Assembly (NCBI GenBank): GCA_023630585.1
Contig: CM042565.1
Coordinates: forward strand, 3,743,013-3,807,012
From: Cranoglanis bouderius
Lineage: Eukaryota > Chordata > Actinopteri > Siluriformes > Cranoglanididae
DNA length: 64,000 nt
Direction of reading: 5' to 3'
Shown: piece by piece, positions 1 to 11,448 of the stretch
Layout: each line of letters opens with the position of its first letter
How positions within the stretch are numbered: position 1 is the stretch's first letter
The notes under the pieces: generated by a model
Database searches by the model: none
What the model was told of the DNA's origin: nothing
Seen by the model: only the letters and a program-made list of their open reading frames with translations
Made by a program: the position numbers and the translations under genes

Positions 1-113
1 CGATTATTTTTATTTCAGCTAACAAAATGTTTTCGTTAACAATAACAACCTTGTTTCAAACATGTACAGTATATGTGCATCTGGATAATTTTCTTTTCTC
101 CTCTGTCACCCCC

Positions 114-114
<1 letters not shown>

Positions 115-173
<59 letters not shown>

Positions 174-174
174 C

Positions 175-213
<39 letters not shown>

Positions 214-239
214 AACAACAACAACAACAACAACAACAA
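115..239. repeat. Compound trinucleotide microsatellite (ATT)n-(AAT)n-(ACA)n
   Basis: Uninterrupted ATT triplets run to about 173, switch to AAT triplets to about 210, then to ACA triplets to 239. Open frames across it encode only poly-Ile, poly-Asn or poly-Leu and are artefacts. A shorter TTTA-rich stretch follows near 438-463. Confidence 0.97.
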
Positions 240-2276
240 TAAGTACAACCTCAAGAAAGTCTATATTATTGAAATGTGAGTCTCTGAGATTCTGTATATG
301 GACTGAGGCATTCGTTAAAGCCATTTCAGAAACTAGCAGTGTAAAATCAAACATTGTGAATTCCATTTGTGAATTTGTGCATCACATGAATAGTATGTCA
401 AGAGCTAATTCATAGCTGGTTGCCACAAGGTACCTGTTTTTATTTTTATTTATTTATTTATTTTCAATAACCTCAGCATTAGCTGCATTAATAATTATGT
501 TAAAGGAAAGTCCTCACAAGGATCTTTGTGCATATGTGTGTGTGTGTGTGTACACTACAATGTCTTCCAATGTTGTGAAAAGACAGCTGCTTCCACTCAA
601 TGCCATGTTCCCTCAGGAGCCTATATAGACAGTCTTACAATTACAATATCAGATATAGAGTTACAATATAGAGTTACAGAAAATTTGCAAAAGGTATCCG
701 ACCGACAAGGGAGGTGCATTTAGTTAAAAACAATCCCATCTCTTTATTCCACACTATGCACTGTAAGATTTGTGATTTCTTTCGAGAACTATTACAAAAC
801 GCTAATACTCATTCAACTATACACTGGAATTGAGTAAGAAATGCTCCTGTGTAATTGAAATATCAGTTTATCCTCTTCACAAATTTTCCCACATTGCACT
901 GATACCATGAATTTCCTTTAAGTTGTAATGTTACACATGTACAGTCAATTGTTGTCCTCTAATTTTCTTACCACCTGATATTCTAACTAACACCTGATAT
1001 TCTCACATCTGATATTAGTACACTCCCACTGGCCTGAAGAAAAGGAAACTCTACCATCTGCAGATACAGTGGCGCTTTCGCAGAACAAACAAAAGGGACG
1101 GCGGTGAGGGTTGAAAGTGAGCTCTGCTTGCTGCACACTCAGCTTATTTTTATTTTTTTAAATCACTGCTTTTTTTTTTATTTGCTGGAAAAATCTATGA
1201 CCATTTGTGTGTTGAAACATGTGTATGCTACTGTAACCACGTCCCTGACAAAGATTGTTAGGTATATGCACTGCTGTTTTTAGTTCCTTGCCGACGTGCA
1301 TATGCATTACTGTATTTGCGTGTGCTTGCAGGTGTGCAGTGCAGCACAATTGAACTATAAAGCAGCTCATTCTGATTCTGACCTGCGGGGCAAAGTGGTC
1401 CGACAGAAGAAAGGCCTGAGTGAGAGAGATACTGCGTGTGTGTGCATGTGTGTAATGAGTGTGGAGGGCTTTTTAAGTGCAACAGACCGAGCTGTGCATG
1501 CAGGAATGTCTAGACGACCCAGAGTAGAATAGAGTGCTTTTTATGATCATGGCTGCCTATCTCAGAAACCCACTACCACGTCTCTCATTTAACCCGGAGG
1601 CCTGCAGGCACACTCAACTACCACAGCATGGTTAATTCACCTGAACAGGCTTTAAATGAGACAGTTCTCATTGATTTCAAACATAAATACGGTGTAGGTG
1701 TAATACGGTGTACTGTGTAAGTGAATTGATGCATTTCAACTATGTTTTTTTCAGAAACAGCACAACTTTTCAAAGTAGCTCTTTAAAGACACACACTATG
1801 TCGAGTTAATGCTAAAATACATCAACATAATAGTTGTAGTACAGCTCAAATGGGTCTGTAAAAGAGAAAAAATAAAAATTATCCAAATGAACCTGAACCC
1901 AAATGACCTTTACAGTTTGTGTGCACTTTTTGGAAACTTGTCCTAAACCCTGGACATTGTTAAAGGTTCATGAAAGTGAAATGTTTTCAAATTGTACACA
2001 GACATTCAGGCATAGATAAGGCTTCGGTTACAGGGTTGGACCGAAGGTGCAGATAGTTGCTGGTTCAGACTTACTCTATACTGTTTTGATGCTTGGCTAA
2101 GCAGGAGCAGCAGGAGTTTTTGACAGATTGAGGTATTAGTGGGATTTAGATCTACTGTATACAGTAACAATGCCAACATGACATTTGGTTAAGGGTGAAC
2201 TAAGATATGTGGAAAAGGATTATATCTATACAAATATGGCACTGGCCTGAGCAATGGAGGCAGTGGGGTTTGGATA
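240..2276. other. AT-rich intergenic stretch, no gene seen
   Basis: No convincing coding region, RNA gene or transposon end is visible. Short open frames (under 80 codons) lack any recognisable motif. It holds small TG runs near 535-551 and 1435-1455. The stretch 1065-1130 is somewhat GC-richer and looks unique. Confidence 0.6.
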
Positions 2277-3291
2277 TACACTGATCAGCCATAACATTAA
2301 AACCATGTACCTAATATTGCTTAGGTCCGCTTGTGCCGCCAAAACAGCTCTGACCCATTGAGGCATGGACTCCATAAGACCTCTGAAGGTGTGCTGTGGT
2401 ATCTGGCACCAAAACGTTAGCAGCAGATCCTTTAAGTTCTGTAAGTTGAGGTGGGGCCTCAGTGGATCAGACTTTGGGGGAATTTGTAGGCCACGTCAAC
2501 ACCTTGAAATCTTTGTTATGCTCCTCAAACCATTCCTGAACAATTTTTGCAGTGTAGTAGGGTGCACTATTCTGCTGAAAGAAGCTACTGCCATTAGTAA
2601 TTACTGTTGCCATGAAGGGGTGTACTTGGTCTGCAACAGTGTTTGCAGGTGCTATGTGTCAAAGTAACATCCACATGAATGCTAGAACAAAACTTTCCCA
2701 GAAGAACATTGCCCAGATCAACACTTGCCTTCTTCCCATAGTGCATCCTGGTGCCATCTCTTCCCAAGGTAAGCGGCGCACACGCACCCAGCCATTCACA
2801 TGATGTAAAAGAAAAAGCGATTCATCAGACCAGGCCACCTTCTTCCATTGCTCCAAGGTCGTAGGCGCTTCAGTTGGTGGACAGGGGTCAGCATGGGCAC
2901 TCTGACCGGTCTGCGGCTACGCAGCCCCATACACAGCAAGCTGCAATGCACTGTGTGTTCTGACAGCTTTCGACCATAGACAACATTGACTTTTTTAGCA
3001 AAAAAGTCAAGTGCTAAGTAGCTGTTCTGTGGGATCAGACCAGACAGGCTAGCCTTGGGTGCCCATGACCCTGTCGCTGGTTCACCGGTTGTCCTTCCTT
3101 GGACCACTTTTGGCAGGTACTAACCACTGCATACCAGGAACACTCCACAAGACCTGCTGTTTTGGAGATGCCCTGACCCAGTCATCTAGCTATCACAATT
3201 TGGCCCTCATCAAAGTCTATGTCCCACTCCTTGACAGGTGCCATTGTAAGGAGATAATCAATGTCATTCACTTCACCTGTCAGTGGTTTTA
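2277..3291 (-). mobile_element. Degraded Tc1-like transposon, right terminal repeat lost
   Basis: The left end starts after a TA with CACTGATCAGCCATAACATT, a terminus I recognise from a common fish Tc1 family. The right side stops inside the matching inverted end (CACTTCACCTGTCAGTGGTT) at about 3291, so the outermost 20 or so bases are gone. The element lies in reverse orientation and carries the transposase relic described separately. An internal deletion of roughly 100 bp near 3210-3220 joins the N-terminal coding region to the 5' leader. Confidence 0.85.
2312..3215 (-). pseudogene. Tc1-like transposase pseudogene
   Basis: This is a decayed DDE transposase of the Tc1/mariner superfamily, which would bind the element's ends and cut and paste it in the nucleus. 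On the minus strand the helix-turn-helix part is partly readable (KVNVVYGRKLSEHTVH, LRSRRPVRVPMLTPVH). The first catalytic Asp survives in AWSDES near 2835. The second catalytic position reads QQNSAPYYTA near 2560, so Asp is replaced by Asn. The NPIE block with the third catalytic residue is deleted. The C-terminal SMPQWVRAVLAAQ is present but runs into a shifted frame. Several frame changes and deletions exclude a functional product. The family call is firm. Confidence 0.85.
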
Positions 3292-3392
3292 AGTAACAAT
3301 GCAAAATATTAGCACACAAAATCCGTCTTTAATATATAATTCAATGAAACAAAAGAGTAGACCGAGTTTCTCTCGCAAACTGTCATTCAAGT

Positions 3393-3440
3393 GACCCCAT
3401 GTGGGGTCACGACCCCTAGTACAGGAACCCCTGCAGTATA
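3393..3440. mobile_element. Short hAT-type terminal remnant
   Basis: GTGGGGTCACGACCCC followed closely by GGAACCCCTG resembles the terminus of hAT elements, and resembles the end of the full-length hAT element at 32953-32983. Only the tip is recognisable; no partner end or coding sequence is nearby. Confidence 0.45.
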
Positions 3441-4631
3441 TGGTATATAGTGGTTGGGATATTTGGATAGTGGTTTGGAGGGAATTTATGGATTTGGATG
3501 GTTGTGGCATTGAAGCAGGTATTTAGGGGTTTGAATGTATATGACAAAGAAATGTAAAGGGATATTTCAGAATTTGGATCCATACAATTGCGGTACTGGG
3601 TTCGAAACCCCCTTTGAGAGGTTAGTCCTTGACACAGCAGGAGAAGAACTTCCTAAACTGATGATTGGAGGCATCCATTATTGATGATGTCCTGATGTGA
3701 CTAATCAAGCTCATTCAAGTACATTCTTTCTCAACCTCCATCATTTTTTCCCTATTCAAACCAATAACAGGACTATTACATTCTAATCGCCTTGCACAAT
3801 GAATATTTATATCAGAGGGAAAATTGTGCTTTCCATATTCATGACCTTTTCTGTTTTTGTTTTCCTCTTTCATCTGTGGGAGGTCTTTTCTCCACTGATT
3901 TAATTATATTATGGCAGAGCCATTGGATATTTTTATATTTTTGTAAGAGCAGTGGCAGACATTCCTAATATTTGTAACAGTCTATGTTAGTTGATTCGAA
4001 GGAACTGAAGTCAGTGACCCTATTTGACCCCTACACACAGAACCAATGGACCTTGTTGAGAGAGTTTGGTTATTAACTTTTAACGTTAATATTGTATTTC
4101 TACAATTTACAAAATGGACACTTTGCTTGATGTGTATGTAATTGTCATAAAGTACTAAGCTCATGTATGTACTGTATGCTGCAGGTTATTTTTGCATCAA
4201 ATGGCCATAGTGGAATACTTTTCATGTTTATTTCATAAACAGGAGGGACAAAGACTGTCGAATACATATTAATCGTATTAAGAATTCAAGCTCTAGGGGC
4301 CAGAGAGGAGAGGCTTAAACCAGAGAAAGGTTACAGGAAGCCTCCAGTATGGATGTGTAAGCAACACTATGTAGATTAGCTTTAACCAAAGGTCCTAAAA
4401 ATGTGGTTGTAGGGCAGTTTTTAAAAGGTCAATGTATCGAAATCACTAATATTATTTGTGCTTCAGAATGATTTGTGAACAGAATAAACAATAGTTCAAG
4501 GCAACTAGGCATGTGTGTAGGGTACGTCTGTTGGGCACAGCAGTCACGAAAGTGACCAATCCATCCCCTCTTGGGTAACAGGAAACGTAAAAGGTTTGCT
4601 CCTGTTCCTCCATGCTTCAGCGATTTATTTG

Positions 4632-4632
<1 letters not shown>
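3441..4632. other. Intergenic stretch, nothing recognised
   Basis: AT-rich, apparently unique sequence with no coding signal. A lone GGGTTCGAAACCC motif at 3598-3610 resembles a tRNA B box but has no tRNA-like context. Confidence 0.55.

Positions 4633-4725
<93 letters not shown>
4633..4725. repeat. (GT)n microsatellite, about 46 units
   Basis: An uninterrupted GT/TG run, one of the longest simple repeats in the window. The Val-Cys and Thr-His open frames across it are artefacts. Confidence 0.98.
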
Positions 4726-4726
<1 letters not shown>

Positions 4727-4856
4727 AGGTGTATGGGTTCCCTGCAGCAGTGTGTAATAAGCAGTATCTCCCTTGTTGGGACGCAAAGAGAGGAAATGGA
4801 TTAGGCGAGGGACATTGCAGGACATGATGACAGTGATGTGTTAAAAATCTGCCCTC

Positions 4857-5214
4857 TGGCTCTCTCTCTATCTCATTCAATACCACTCTGCCCCCCCCTC
4901 TCTTTCCCTCCCCCAGTCTATCGCTCTGCAACCATGAACAGTGGATCTCCAGCAACTCTGTCAATATGGATACATCAGTCCATAGAGGATACACCGATTA
5001 CACTCATTCTCTCTCTCTCTCTCTCGCTCTCTCTCTCTTTCTGCACACAGCCAGAGGGCTTCCATTAGTCTGACCACCTGCTGTGTGTGCACCCCCCCCC
5101 CTCCCCTTTCTATGCAGGTCTCAAAGCAAACCCCCTCAAAACTGTGTTCCCCCATCTCCCAGTCTTTTCCTCTCTAGCTTTTATCCTCTCTCTCTCTCTC
5201 TCTCTCTCTTCATT
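4857..5214. repeat. CT-rich polypyrimidine region with (CT)n runs
   Basis: Runs of CTCTCT at about 4860-4870, 5008-5040 and 5186-5210 sit in a strongly pyrimidine-rich stretch with C homopolymers (about 4889-4896 and 5092-5102). The strand asymmetry is marked. Open frames here are low-complexity Ser/Leu/Pro and not credible. Confidence 0.85.
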
Positions 5215-5379
5215 TGGTTCATGCCACCTCATTTCAGCCTTAGCAGCTCTCCGTACATTTTGTCTCCCTGCTCATCTGACAGTGTAATACCTCAAACCCA
5301 CATGGCTACAAGTACAGACATGAAGTTTGTGTGTGAGTGAGTGAGTGAGAGACAGAGAGAAGCTCCTGCTCCTGTCCTC

Positions 5380-5660
5380 CCCCTCTTCCCTCTCCCTTTG
5401 GACTCACTGGGCGAGGACGAGGCGACGCGCTGCAATTACTTTAATTGGTTGTGACTTCTTCATTTACATGACAAGTGTTTGCACATCCTGGGAAACAACG
5501 GTCTGTTTCTCCTGGAGAAGAGAACCGTGGACTGGCGTGGGACACTGATGCAGGGTCCTGAGGTTCAACGGAGGGGGGCAGAGGGGAACACCGACACAGC
5601 TGAAAAAATTGCCGGATGTCCAACCATTTCTGTCTTGGACTTTCAGATCTAGGATGATCA
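5380..5660. other. GC-richer, unique-looking block (possible conserved non-coding element)
   Basis: The block differs in composition from its AT-rich surroundings, with GGCGAGGACGAGGCGACGCG at about 5411-5430 followed by an AATTACTTTAATTGG motif. No repeat family is recognised and its short open frames have no family features. It could be a regulatory element, but only cross-species alignment would show that. Confidence 0.25.
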
Positions 5661-5749
5661 AGAAAAGCTTGGCACGACTAGTTTTATATTTGCCTTAGCC
5701 ACCTAAATGCAATGCCTTTAGTCGGGTATAACAAAAATGAACCAATTAT

Positions 5750-6030
5750 AGCATGGCGCTGTTGAATTCTTTGATTCGGATTCGGATAAATAATTTTTTT
5801 CTATAACAGCAGCTCTGACATTAGTTCCAGCTGCAAGGTTTATATATTAATAAATAAAAAGTTTGTTGTGTCAATGAATAAAAAGAAAAAGATTTGAGCA
5901 TGAGCATGGGGTTTAAGCGAATTAAAACATTTCAGGATGTGATGTTATTGGAAAATAATTAACTTTGGTGTGGTAACAGTAACTGCATCACACCACACGG
6001 TCACTGATTATTTTTCTATAACTGCATTTA
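5750..6030. repeat. Dispersed repeat (MITE-like), short copy
   Basis: The CTGTTGAATTCT start and the TCTATAACAGCAGCTCTGAC block recur at 52920-52990. The end block, ATCACACCACxCGGTCA with TGATTATTTT, recurs near 53930-53955. The two copies share both ends but differ in internal length, as expected for non-autonomous DNA transposons. No coding sequence. Confidence 0.6.
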
Positions 6031-7002
6031 AAAATATCTCACTCTAAAATTATATTAGATTTCCTCACTTGAACTTATGTAACATTTATAAATCTTACAC
6101 ACCTACTATATTCTGATTCCTTTTTGCCACTATTTCCAAGCCGAGCTGCGACTAGACAGTGATATCGTCACAGACGCTTCAGTTAAATACAATTTAAGTA
6201 AATGTTAATATGCAGTGTAATGTTTCAGGTTCATTTCTATTTATTTACCAAGAATAATGTTTACACCGTCACTGATTTTTTAGCTAGACCTTACATTTCT
6301 TACACTCAGTAAAATCTGCCATCTTCAGGTTAGGCTAAATACAGTTTTTACTCTGGTTGCTCCCTACATAAGGTGTAACAAAGTCAGAGGGAAAGCTACA
6401 TACCTGTTTTACGTCTTTTTAAATTTTGTAGGTAGTATTTAATTGATCCTGCCCAAAATAGACTCCGAGACTCAATGGAAAAATTGAATACAGCAGAATT
6501 GCTGTATTCTTGTTTATCCCTGCCCAGTCTATCTAAAGCACTATTTAGCTTAGTTGACTCTATACAGCATTCAAACCCACTTCAACCTAACCTAGCCTAG
6601 CCAGGATACCCTATAGCATTGCTAATGCTCATTATCACAGTCATGCTGTCTAACTGCTGCGAGCCTTTAGTCTCAGACGTGGCTTTTCCGTTGGTTTTTC
6701 ATAATGAGGCTACTCAAGTGAGGCAGTATTATGGTAATTTTGTGTACCCTTTGTTGCATATTTGCTATGCAGATAAAAAGTCATCTTGCCCCTGAAGTTC
6801 CTGTCAGCTTTAATCTCATTTAAATGTGTAATCTCTAATTTGTGCTCGTCGTGTAAGGAGTAGGATAGTGGGAATAATGGAGTCATCTGACCATTGGCGA
6901 GTCCAAACTGTTACATGTATATTTATAATTTACCAGATGTATTTATCTGGTAAATGAGTGACTTACAAGTGAGGCAGTATAAAAAACCATGCACAGAACT
7001 CT
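6031..7002. other. Intergenic stretch, nothing recognised
   Basis: Unique-looking AT-rich sequence with no coding, RNA or transposon signature I can name. Confidence 0.5.
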
Positions 7003-7600
7003 TAAAGGAAAACTCCAATGTGAAACACATTAAAAATGCTTGTATTCAAAGGTTTGTGATCTCTTTGTTGGTTGGTGCTGTATTTTTGTTATTCTCATGA
7101 GAAGTTAGCGGTTGTTTGCCACGCTCTTGTCAAAGGGGGACACTGCTAGTGCAGTTACAATGGTGTATAATGGGAGTAAATGTTCAACAATCCCAAACAT
7201 AACTAATAACGGTCAGGTTTCACTGTTAGCTCCTGAAATGAAAATATCTTTTCTCACTTGCCATTTTCCAACAACGTTCAACGTCATATTAATGGGAAAT
7301 TCAGTGTACTGTAAAAGTAGTGGAGACAGCTTTGGACTCAAGCTATACGAGTTCCAGCAGAGACTCAACTCGGATAATTAGAAACCTGACCAGTGTTAAT
7401 CGCAGCGTTAGCATGAGCAATGAAGCTTTGGAAGCTGATTTGTCTGACTAGATTGTATAGGTGAGGAGAAAAGACAGAATAAAAGACTAAAGCGTGCTGC
7501 ATTGCTCACTTTAAAGTAGAGATGACGTGAGGGCTAAATCCCACTGCACCATTATCAGCAGGTAGTCACACTGGCATTGTGGGTAACGCAGTGATGAGAG
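7003..7600. repeat. Dispersed repeat, copy 1 of 2 in window
   Basis: Starts near TTAAAGGAAAACTCCA and ends near AGCAGGTAGTCACACTGGCA plus TTGTGGGTAA. Long blocks match 16016-16520 in the same orientation, including CAGGTTTCACTGTTAGCTCC, TTTCTCACT(T/C)(G/A)CCATTTTCC, AGCTTTxGGAAGCTGAT and the shared 3' end. The 89-codon open frame inside has no family feature and is not kept in the second copy, so it is not called as a gene. The TTAA-rich start is compatible with a TTAA-target family, but that is a guess. Confidence 0.75.
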
Positions 7601-7738
7601 AAAATAGACCTATACGCCAATGAGTGAAGTTTAAATTAAAAGAGTAAACGCAGCATTTCATTACAAATTAAATCTTGGATGCCACTGAAGATCGCATGTT
7701 AAATATAAAGATTAGAGTGGTAGTATCGGAGTAGTTTT

Positions 7739-7965
7739 TTTTTCTTTAACTGTTTTAGACATGCATTATGGCATAAGAAAGTCTTCAGGACTTCAGGAGT
7801 TTTTGCTTTCCTGTTTGGACAAGCTGCATTTTTTTTTGTCTCATTAACTTCAAGTGAGAGAAAAGATGCTTTGTGGTGGTAAACTCCACTTCACACCACC
7901 AGGTTTGTATTATTTTAGATAAACAGCACAGTCTGTCGTGTGTTATTCCTTACATATACAAGGAT
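7739..7965. repeat. Fragment related to the 5750/52920 dispersed repeat
   Basis: The TTGTCTCATTAACTTCAAGT block and the following CACACCACCAGG...GTATTATTTTA resemble 53700-53960 (TTGTCTTATTAACATCAAGA, then ATCACACCACC...TGATTATTTTA). Probably a right-hand fragment of the same family. Confidence 0.4.
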
Positions 7966-8395
7966 ACATAAAACATAACACTTAACATAAAACAGATGTT
8001 GAATTATTGCAGCAACAATAACCTGGGTAGGGTTGCACCAGCCGTTCGTAAGTTCTTACTTAAACTGGAACGGAAAGTCCAAACTAGACGCTTAGTAACT
8101 ACTAGCTAGGTTGTAACTATATCTGTACTTATTCAGTTGCACTACTTGTTCTTAAGGCAGAACGTAGTTAGTAGGTCATCGCTCTCTAAAGTAATGTGAA
8201 GTCGCATAGAATGACGTATATATCTATCTTAACCCAATCAGAAGCCTTCAAATGGTAAACAGGAAATAGTCTGAACTGCGTGTAATTTCAAACTCTTTCT
8301 TGACTGGCCTGGCCTGAACTGAAAGTAAAAATAAAAAAAAAAACACGACAAGGACGTTATCAAACTCAACATTAAACTATCTTAATAGCCCACAC

Positions 8396-8551
8396 ATGGA
8401 GGAGAAAAGAAAGAGGAAGAAAAAATTCAGTCATGAAGAAATTCTCATTTTAATTGATGGATACAAAGAAAACAGAACAGTCCTTGAAAGCACATTAAAG
8501 CGCAAACGAGCGTATAAATATCCAAAGGATGATGTCTGTCTAAAACTTTGA
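8396..8551 (+). pseudogene. Truncated Myb/SANT-like protein of the Harbinger element (51 codons)
   Basis: The ATG at 8396 opens a 51-codon frame ending at TGA 8549-8551. It begins MEEKRKRKKKFSHEEILILI, followed by DGYKENRTVL. A basic N-terminus followed by a SHEE...LI..Y.ENR pattern is typical of the Myb/SANT-like DNA-binding protein that works with the nuclease in PIF/Harbinger elements. The usual domain is longer, and here it stops after the first helix region, so the product is a stub. The location between clear inverted ends supports the assignment. Too short for function. Confidence 0.5.
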
Positions 8552-8559
8552 CGGACATG

Positions 8560-8665
8560 CGGTTCTTCATCAATTACGAGCTCATCGATGTAATCTAATC
8601 TGGCTGCCATCTCATTCAGACCGTTATTCATGGGCAGAGGCTTCTGTAGAGTTACGTTTAAAGTA
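8560..8665 (-). pseudogene. Possible N-terminal stub of a Harbinger nuclease
   Basis: On the minus strand this reads MNNGLNEMAARLDYIDELVI then DEEPHVRQSF before similarity fades. An acidic D/E-rich leader running into an aromatic/Arg segment is common at the start of Harbinger nucleases. It converges on the Myb-like stub, as expected if the middle of an autonomous element was deleted. The catalytic DDE region is absent. This is an inference from position and composition. Confidence 0.3.
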
Positions 8666-8735
8666 GGTTTAATGGTGCAACGCAAAAATATTTAGTAGTG
8701 TGTAAGTTGTAACTTACGCACAGCTGGTGCAACCG

Positions 8736-11135
8736 GCCACTGTTCTTTAACTTTAAACAGACTGTAAAGGAAGGATATTTTCCTTTACAACAAAGTTGCA
8801 TTTGTTTTAAGTGAAACCCCATTTATATACTGCATGCTGCCTTAAGCAGGACTAATAGCTGTATGAAAACACAGAGAACAGGATATTTGGCTCCTCAAGA
8901 CAGGTGGTACTTTGTCCACAGTTAATATTACACACCTACAATAGCCATTACTGTTATGAAACACATTTAATGTCCATGTCAGAAGCCTGCTTTTTTAATC
9001 ATCATTCAGGTGTGAATAGCTGTAATGCTACCCTTTAAAAAAAAATCTTATTAGATAATTCTGTAATTCTGGTAATTATGTAGAGGCCACCAACATTATC
9101 TGTGCTTAAGCACATGCAGACAGTTTTTAAGACATATTTAACAGCAGTGAATAAAGTAATGGGAAGAATTCCATGACCTTGACTTACAAATCATTTTGAA
9201 GAGTGTGTGCACACTCGAGTTACGACTCTAGATTAGCACAAATGAAGGGAAATCAATTCTGTTTCGCTGCTCCCAGGGGTCTCATCTGACTTTGGCTCGT
9301 ACGCGCTGCCACCACCACATCACCTCGGCGCTGGAGAGGTGTGCGTTCTCGTGTGGAGGCGGCACAAAGCCACCTTTGTGGTGAATGTGAGGGAATCTTT
9401 TAAAACAAGTGCTTCATCAATGGAGGAGCGAGCGATACCAAACTAACCCAGGTCTACGTTTTCAGCTGACAATGAGAAAAAGAACGGTGCGATGTGTGTG
9501 ATACGGTCTAACAAAAGAGCAGCTTTTCTTCCGCTGAGAGCGCACTGCTGCCAACTTTATGGGCGAGAAGAAGAGGAAGGTGTAACTCTAGGCGGTGGTT
9601 TTGGGTTGATTCAGGTCTGGTTCAGCTTTTCTCACGCCCGGTGGGGTGTGTCCCACACAGAGAGGGGTCTTCTAACGTTTTCACACACACAGACTGCCAC
9701 ACTCTGACTTTGAGTCATGCATACTCAAACATGTTACCTTAAAATCAGATGTTAAAATGAGATTTTGTATTTTTATTTGTGAGACCGAGAGCGACCAATA
9801 TATCTTATGAAAGAAACCTTAATATCACTTCTTTATATAGCTTATCCAAACATTGCTCTCACAACTCTCTCCGTCACTCATCTGCTTCTACCCATCCCTC
9901 AATCTCTCTGGGCCCGGTCGCTTTTTTTAATAGTAGTTCAATCCTGAGCAAGGTCATTAATTGCGGCTGGGACCTAGGTTATCCCAGCTCTACTACTACA
10001 AAGACAGGAAGAGAGAAGAAAAGAGAGACAGAGTGAGACTTCTGAATGCTGGGCGTCTTCTGAGATTGCCGGTGATTGCTTCGTAAGGACCCCACGGCCC
10101 ACAGCAATTAGGAACGGTGGACCTCGTCGGACTGTGACCTTCCGACCCTCAGTCTTTCTCTCTCTATCCTTCTGATGGAGGGAAGAGAGGAGGCAGGAGG
10201 TCTGGGAGAGCTTAATGACTTCTCGAGCTGGGGACATGAGTAGTGGGTAATTGGTAAAGGACGGCCTAATGAAACAATTAGAGACGTAATGACTCTGTAC
10301 ACGTGTGGAAGCAAGGAGCGAGGTGGATGATGGCACTGGAGAGGTTCAGAGAGAGAGAGAGAGACAGAGAGAGACAGAGAGATAGAGGAAAACAGAAAGA
10401 ATAAGGAGCAAAGGAAAAATTAATAGTTCATAGAATGGTTATGTATAAACCTTGTTAGCTGCCTGACTTGTTCTTCCCTTTATCAGCACCACACGATTTA
10501 AAATTCTAAAGCCATTACCAAGAACTGTTTTTAATTTATTAGCTGTAAACAACAGATAATATATATTAACCAAACTATAGGCTTCTGTAAACAAGGCTAA
10601 ACAGTATTTTAATTGACATCAATTGAAGGTTTAAAAGCCTGTCCCATTTCTTAGCAGAACACCAAAGCAGATTCTCTGACTGAGGCAGATTTAGTGGAGA
10701 TGTGTGCAAGTTAAAAATATATATTCAAAAAGGCAGTTTTCTTAAAATGCAAGCAAACCGTCCTAAATGATAATCAAAAAAAGTAGTGCAAAACAATGCT
10801 AAGAGTCAGAACCACAAGACACTAATTAGGTAACAGAGCAAAATGAAGAAAGCAAAACTACAAGAAATAAACAATGTCAGGCAACAATATAAAGGCAAAA
10901 TCCAAACAAGCAAAATAAACAAATAACTAAATAAAAATAAAAAATCTAAATTCAGGCTTAGAAATGAAGACAAGATACCAATAAGGCATAACAATGTGAC
11001 AAACTGAATGAGTGGAATATATACACTGTGTAATCAAAGTGACAATCAAGGAAGTGGGTTTGGCTGCTGGTGGGGAATTCTAACAATTAGAGTGACATCA
11101 TGACTAACAGTTTCCAAGAAAAATATACAATACAA
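8736..11135. other. Unique-looking intergenic region with possible regulatory blocks
   Basis: No gene or transposon recognised. Two GC-richer blocks stand out: 9280-9700 (CGCTGCCACCACCACATCAC, GGCGCTGGAGAGG) and 9900-10340. The latter contains a cluster of TAAT/ATTA cores at 10211-10295. A (GA)n run occupies about 10346-10388. Confidence 0.45.
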
Positions 11136-11139
11136 TATA

Positions 11140-11395
11140 ATCATTGGAGGATTACCCTGGCGTTATGATGGGACAGCACTGACTCCCGCATCAGAAGTGT
11201 CCACTTCAACTATAAATGTTAGTCAATGGTCAAGGTGCTTAAGCAGCAGTGAAAGCAGGTTTGAGAACCCAAAATGCCTTCTTAGCCTTGCTGCTCCATT
11301 GAAGGTTGCAGTAAGCATTGTGGATCCTTGACATTACTGGGTTTAAGCCACTTTATGACTACATCCACTTTACTGTTGTCCATGATGGTGTCTGT
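11140..11395 (-). pseudogene. Gypsy pol relic (end of RT into RNase H)
   Basis: On the minus strand, readable blocks include KVDVVIKWLKPSNVKDPQ (the linker before RNase H), then AKKAFWVLKPAFTAA, a stop, and FIVEVDTSDAGVSAVPS followed by another stop and RQGNPP. The VEVD.SD.GV.AV core is the first conserved block of Ty3/Gypsy RNase H and contains its first acidic residue. Stops and a deletion between blocks make it a fossil. It abuts the left end of the Tc1 element at 11449. No LTR is visible. Confidence 0.6.
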
Positions 11396-11448
11396 AATGA
11401 ATGCTGCCTTCCACTAATTGCCCTCCTTAGTAGTATGATATGGTGAAA

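Larger units (their letters stand above)
8030..8735. mobile_element. Non-autonomous PIF/Harbinger-like element
   Basis: Inverted ends: GGGTTGCACCAGC at 8030-8042 and GCTGGTGCAACC at 8723-8734. The inverted similarity continues inward as CGTAAGTT (8047-8054) and AACTTACG (8711-8718). Between them lies a truncated Myb/SANT-like ORF on + and, facing it, a possible stub of a second ORF on -. Harbinger elements normally carry both a Myb-like and a nuclease gene, so this looks like an internally deleted derivative. I do not see a clean 3-bp target duplication. Confidence 0.6.

Noticed and set aside
36..366. Open frames of 68-86 codons rich in Ile, Asn or Leu
   Set aside because: They are readings of the ATT/AAT/ACA microsatellite.
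3580..3625. GGGTTCGAAACCC, a tRNA B-box-like motif
   Set aside because: No A box, acceptor stem or SINE body around it; probably chance.
4571..4827. Val-Cys and Thr-His repeat proteins
   Set aside because: Pure translation of the (GT)n run; the same applies at 55667-55970 and 60200-60330.
5083..5340. Ser/Pro/Leu-rich frames of 66-85 codons
   Set aside because: Readings of the polypyrimidine tract.
7112..7381. 89-codon ORF as a host gene
   Set aside because: It lies in a dispersed repeat whose second copy (16016-16520) does not keep the frame.
10806..10994. 62-codon hydrophobic minus-strand ORF resembling a small membrane protein
   Set aside because: Leu/Phe/Ile richness follows from the A-rich + strand; there is no start context, homology or neighbouring exon.
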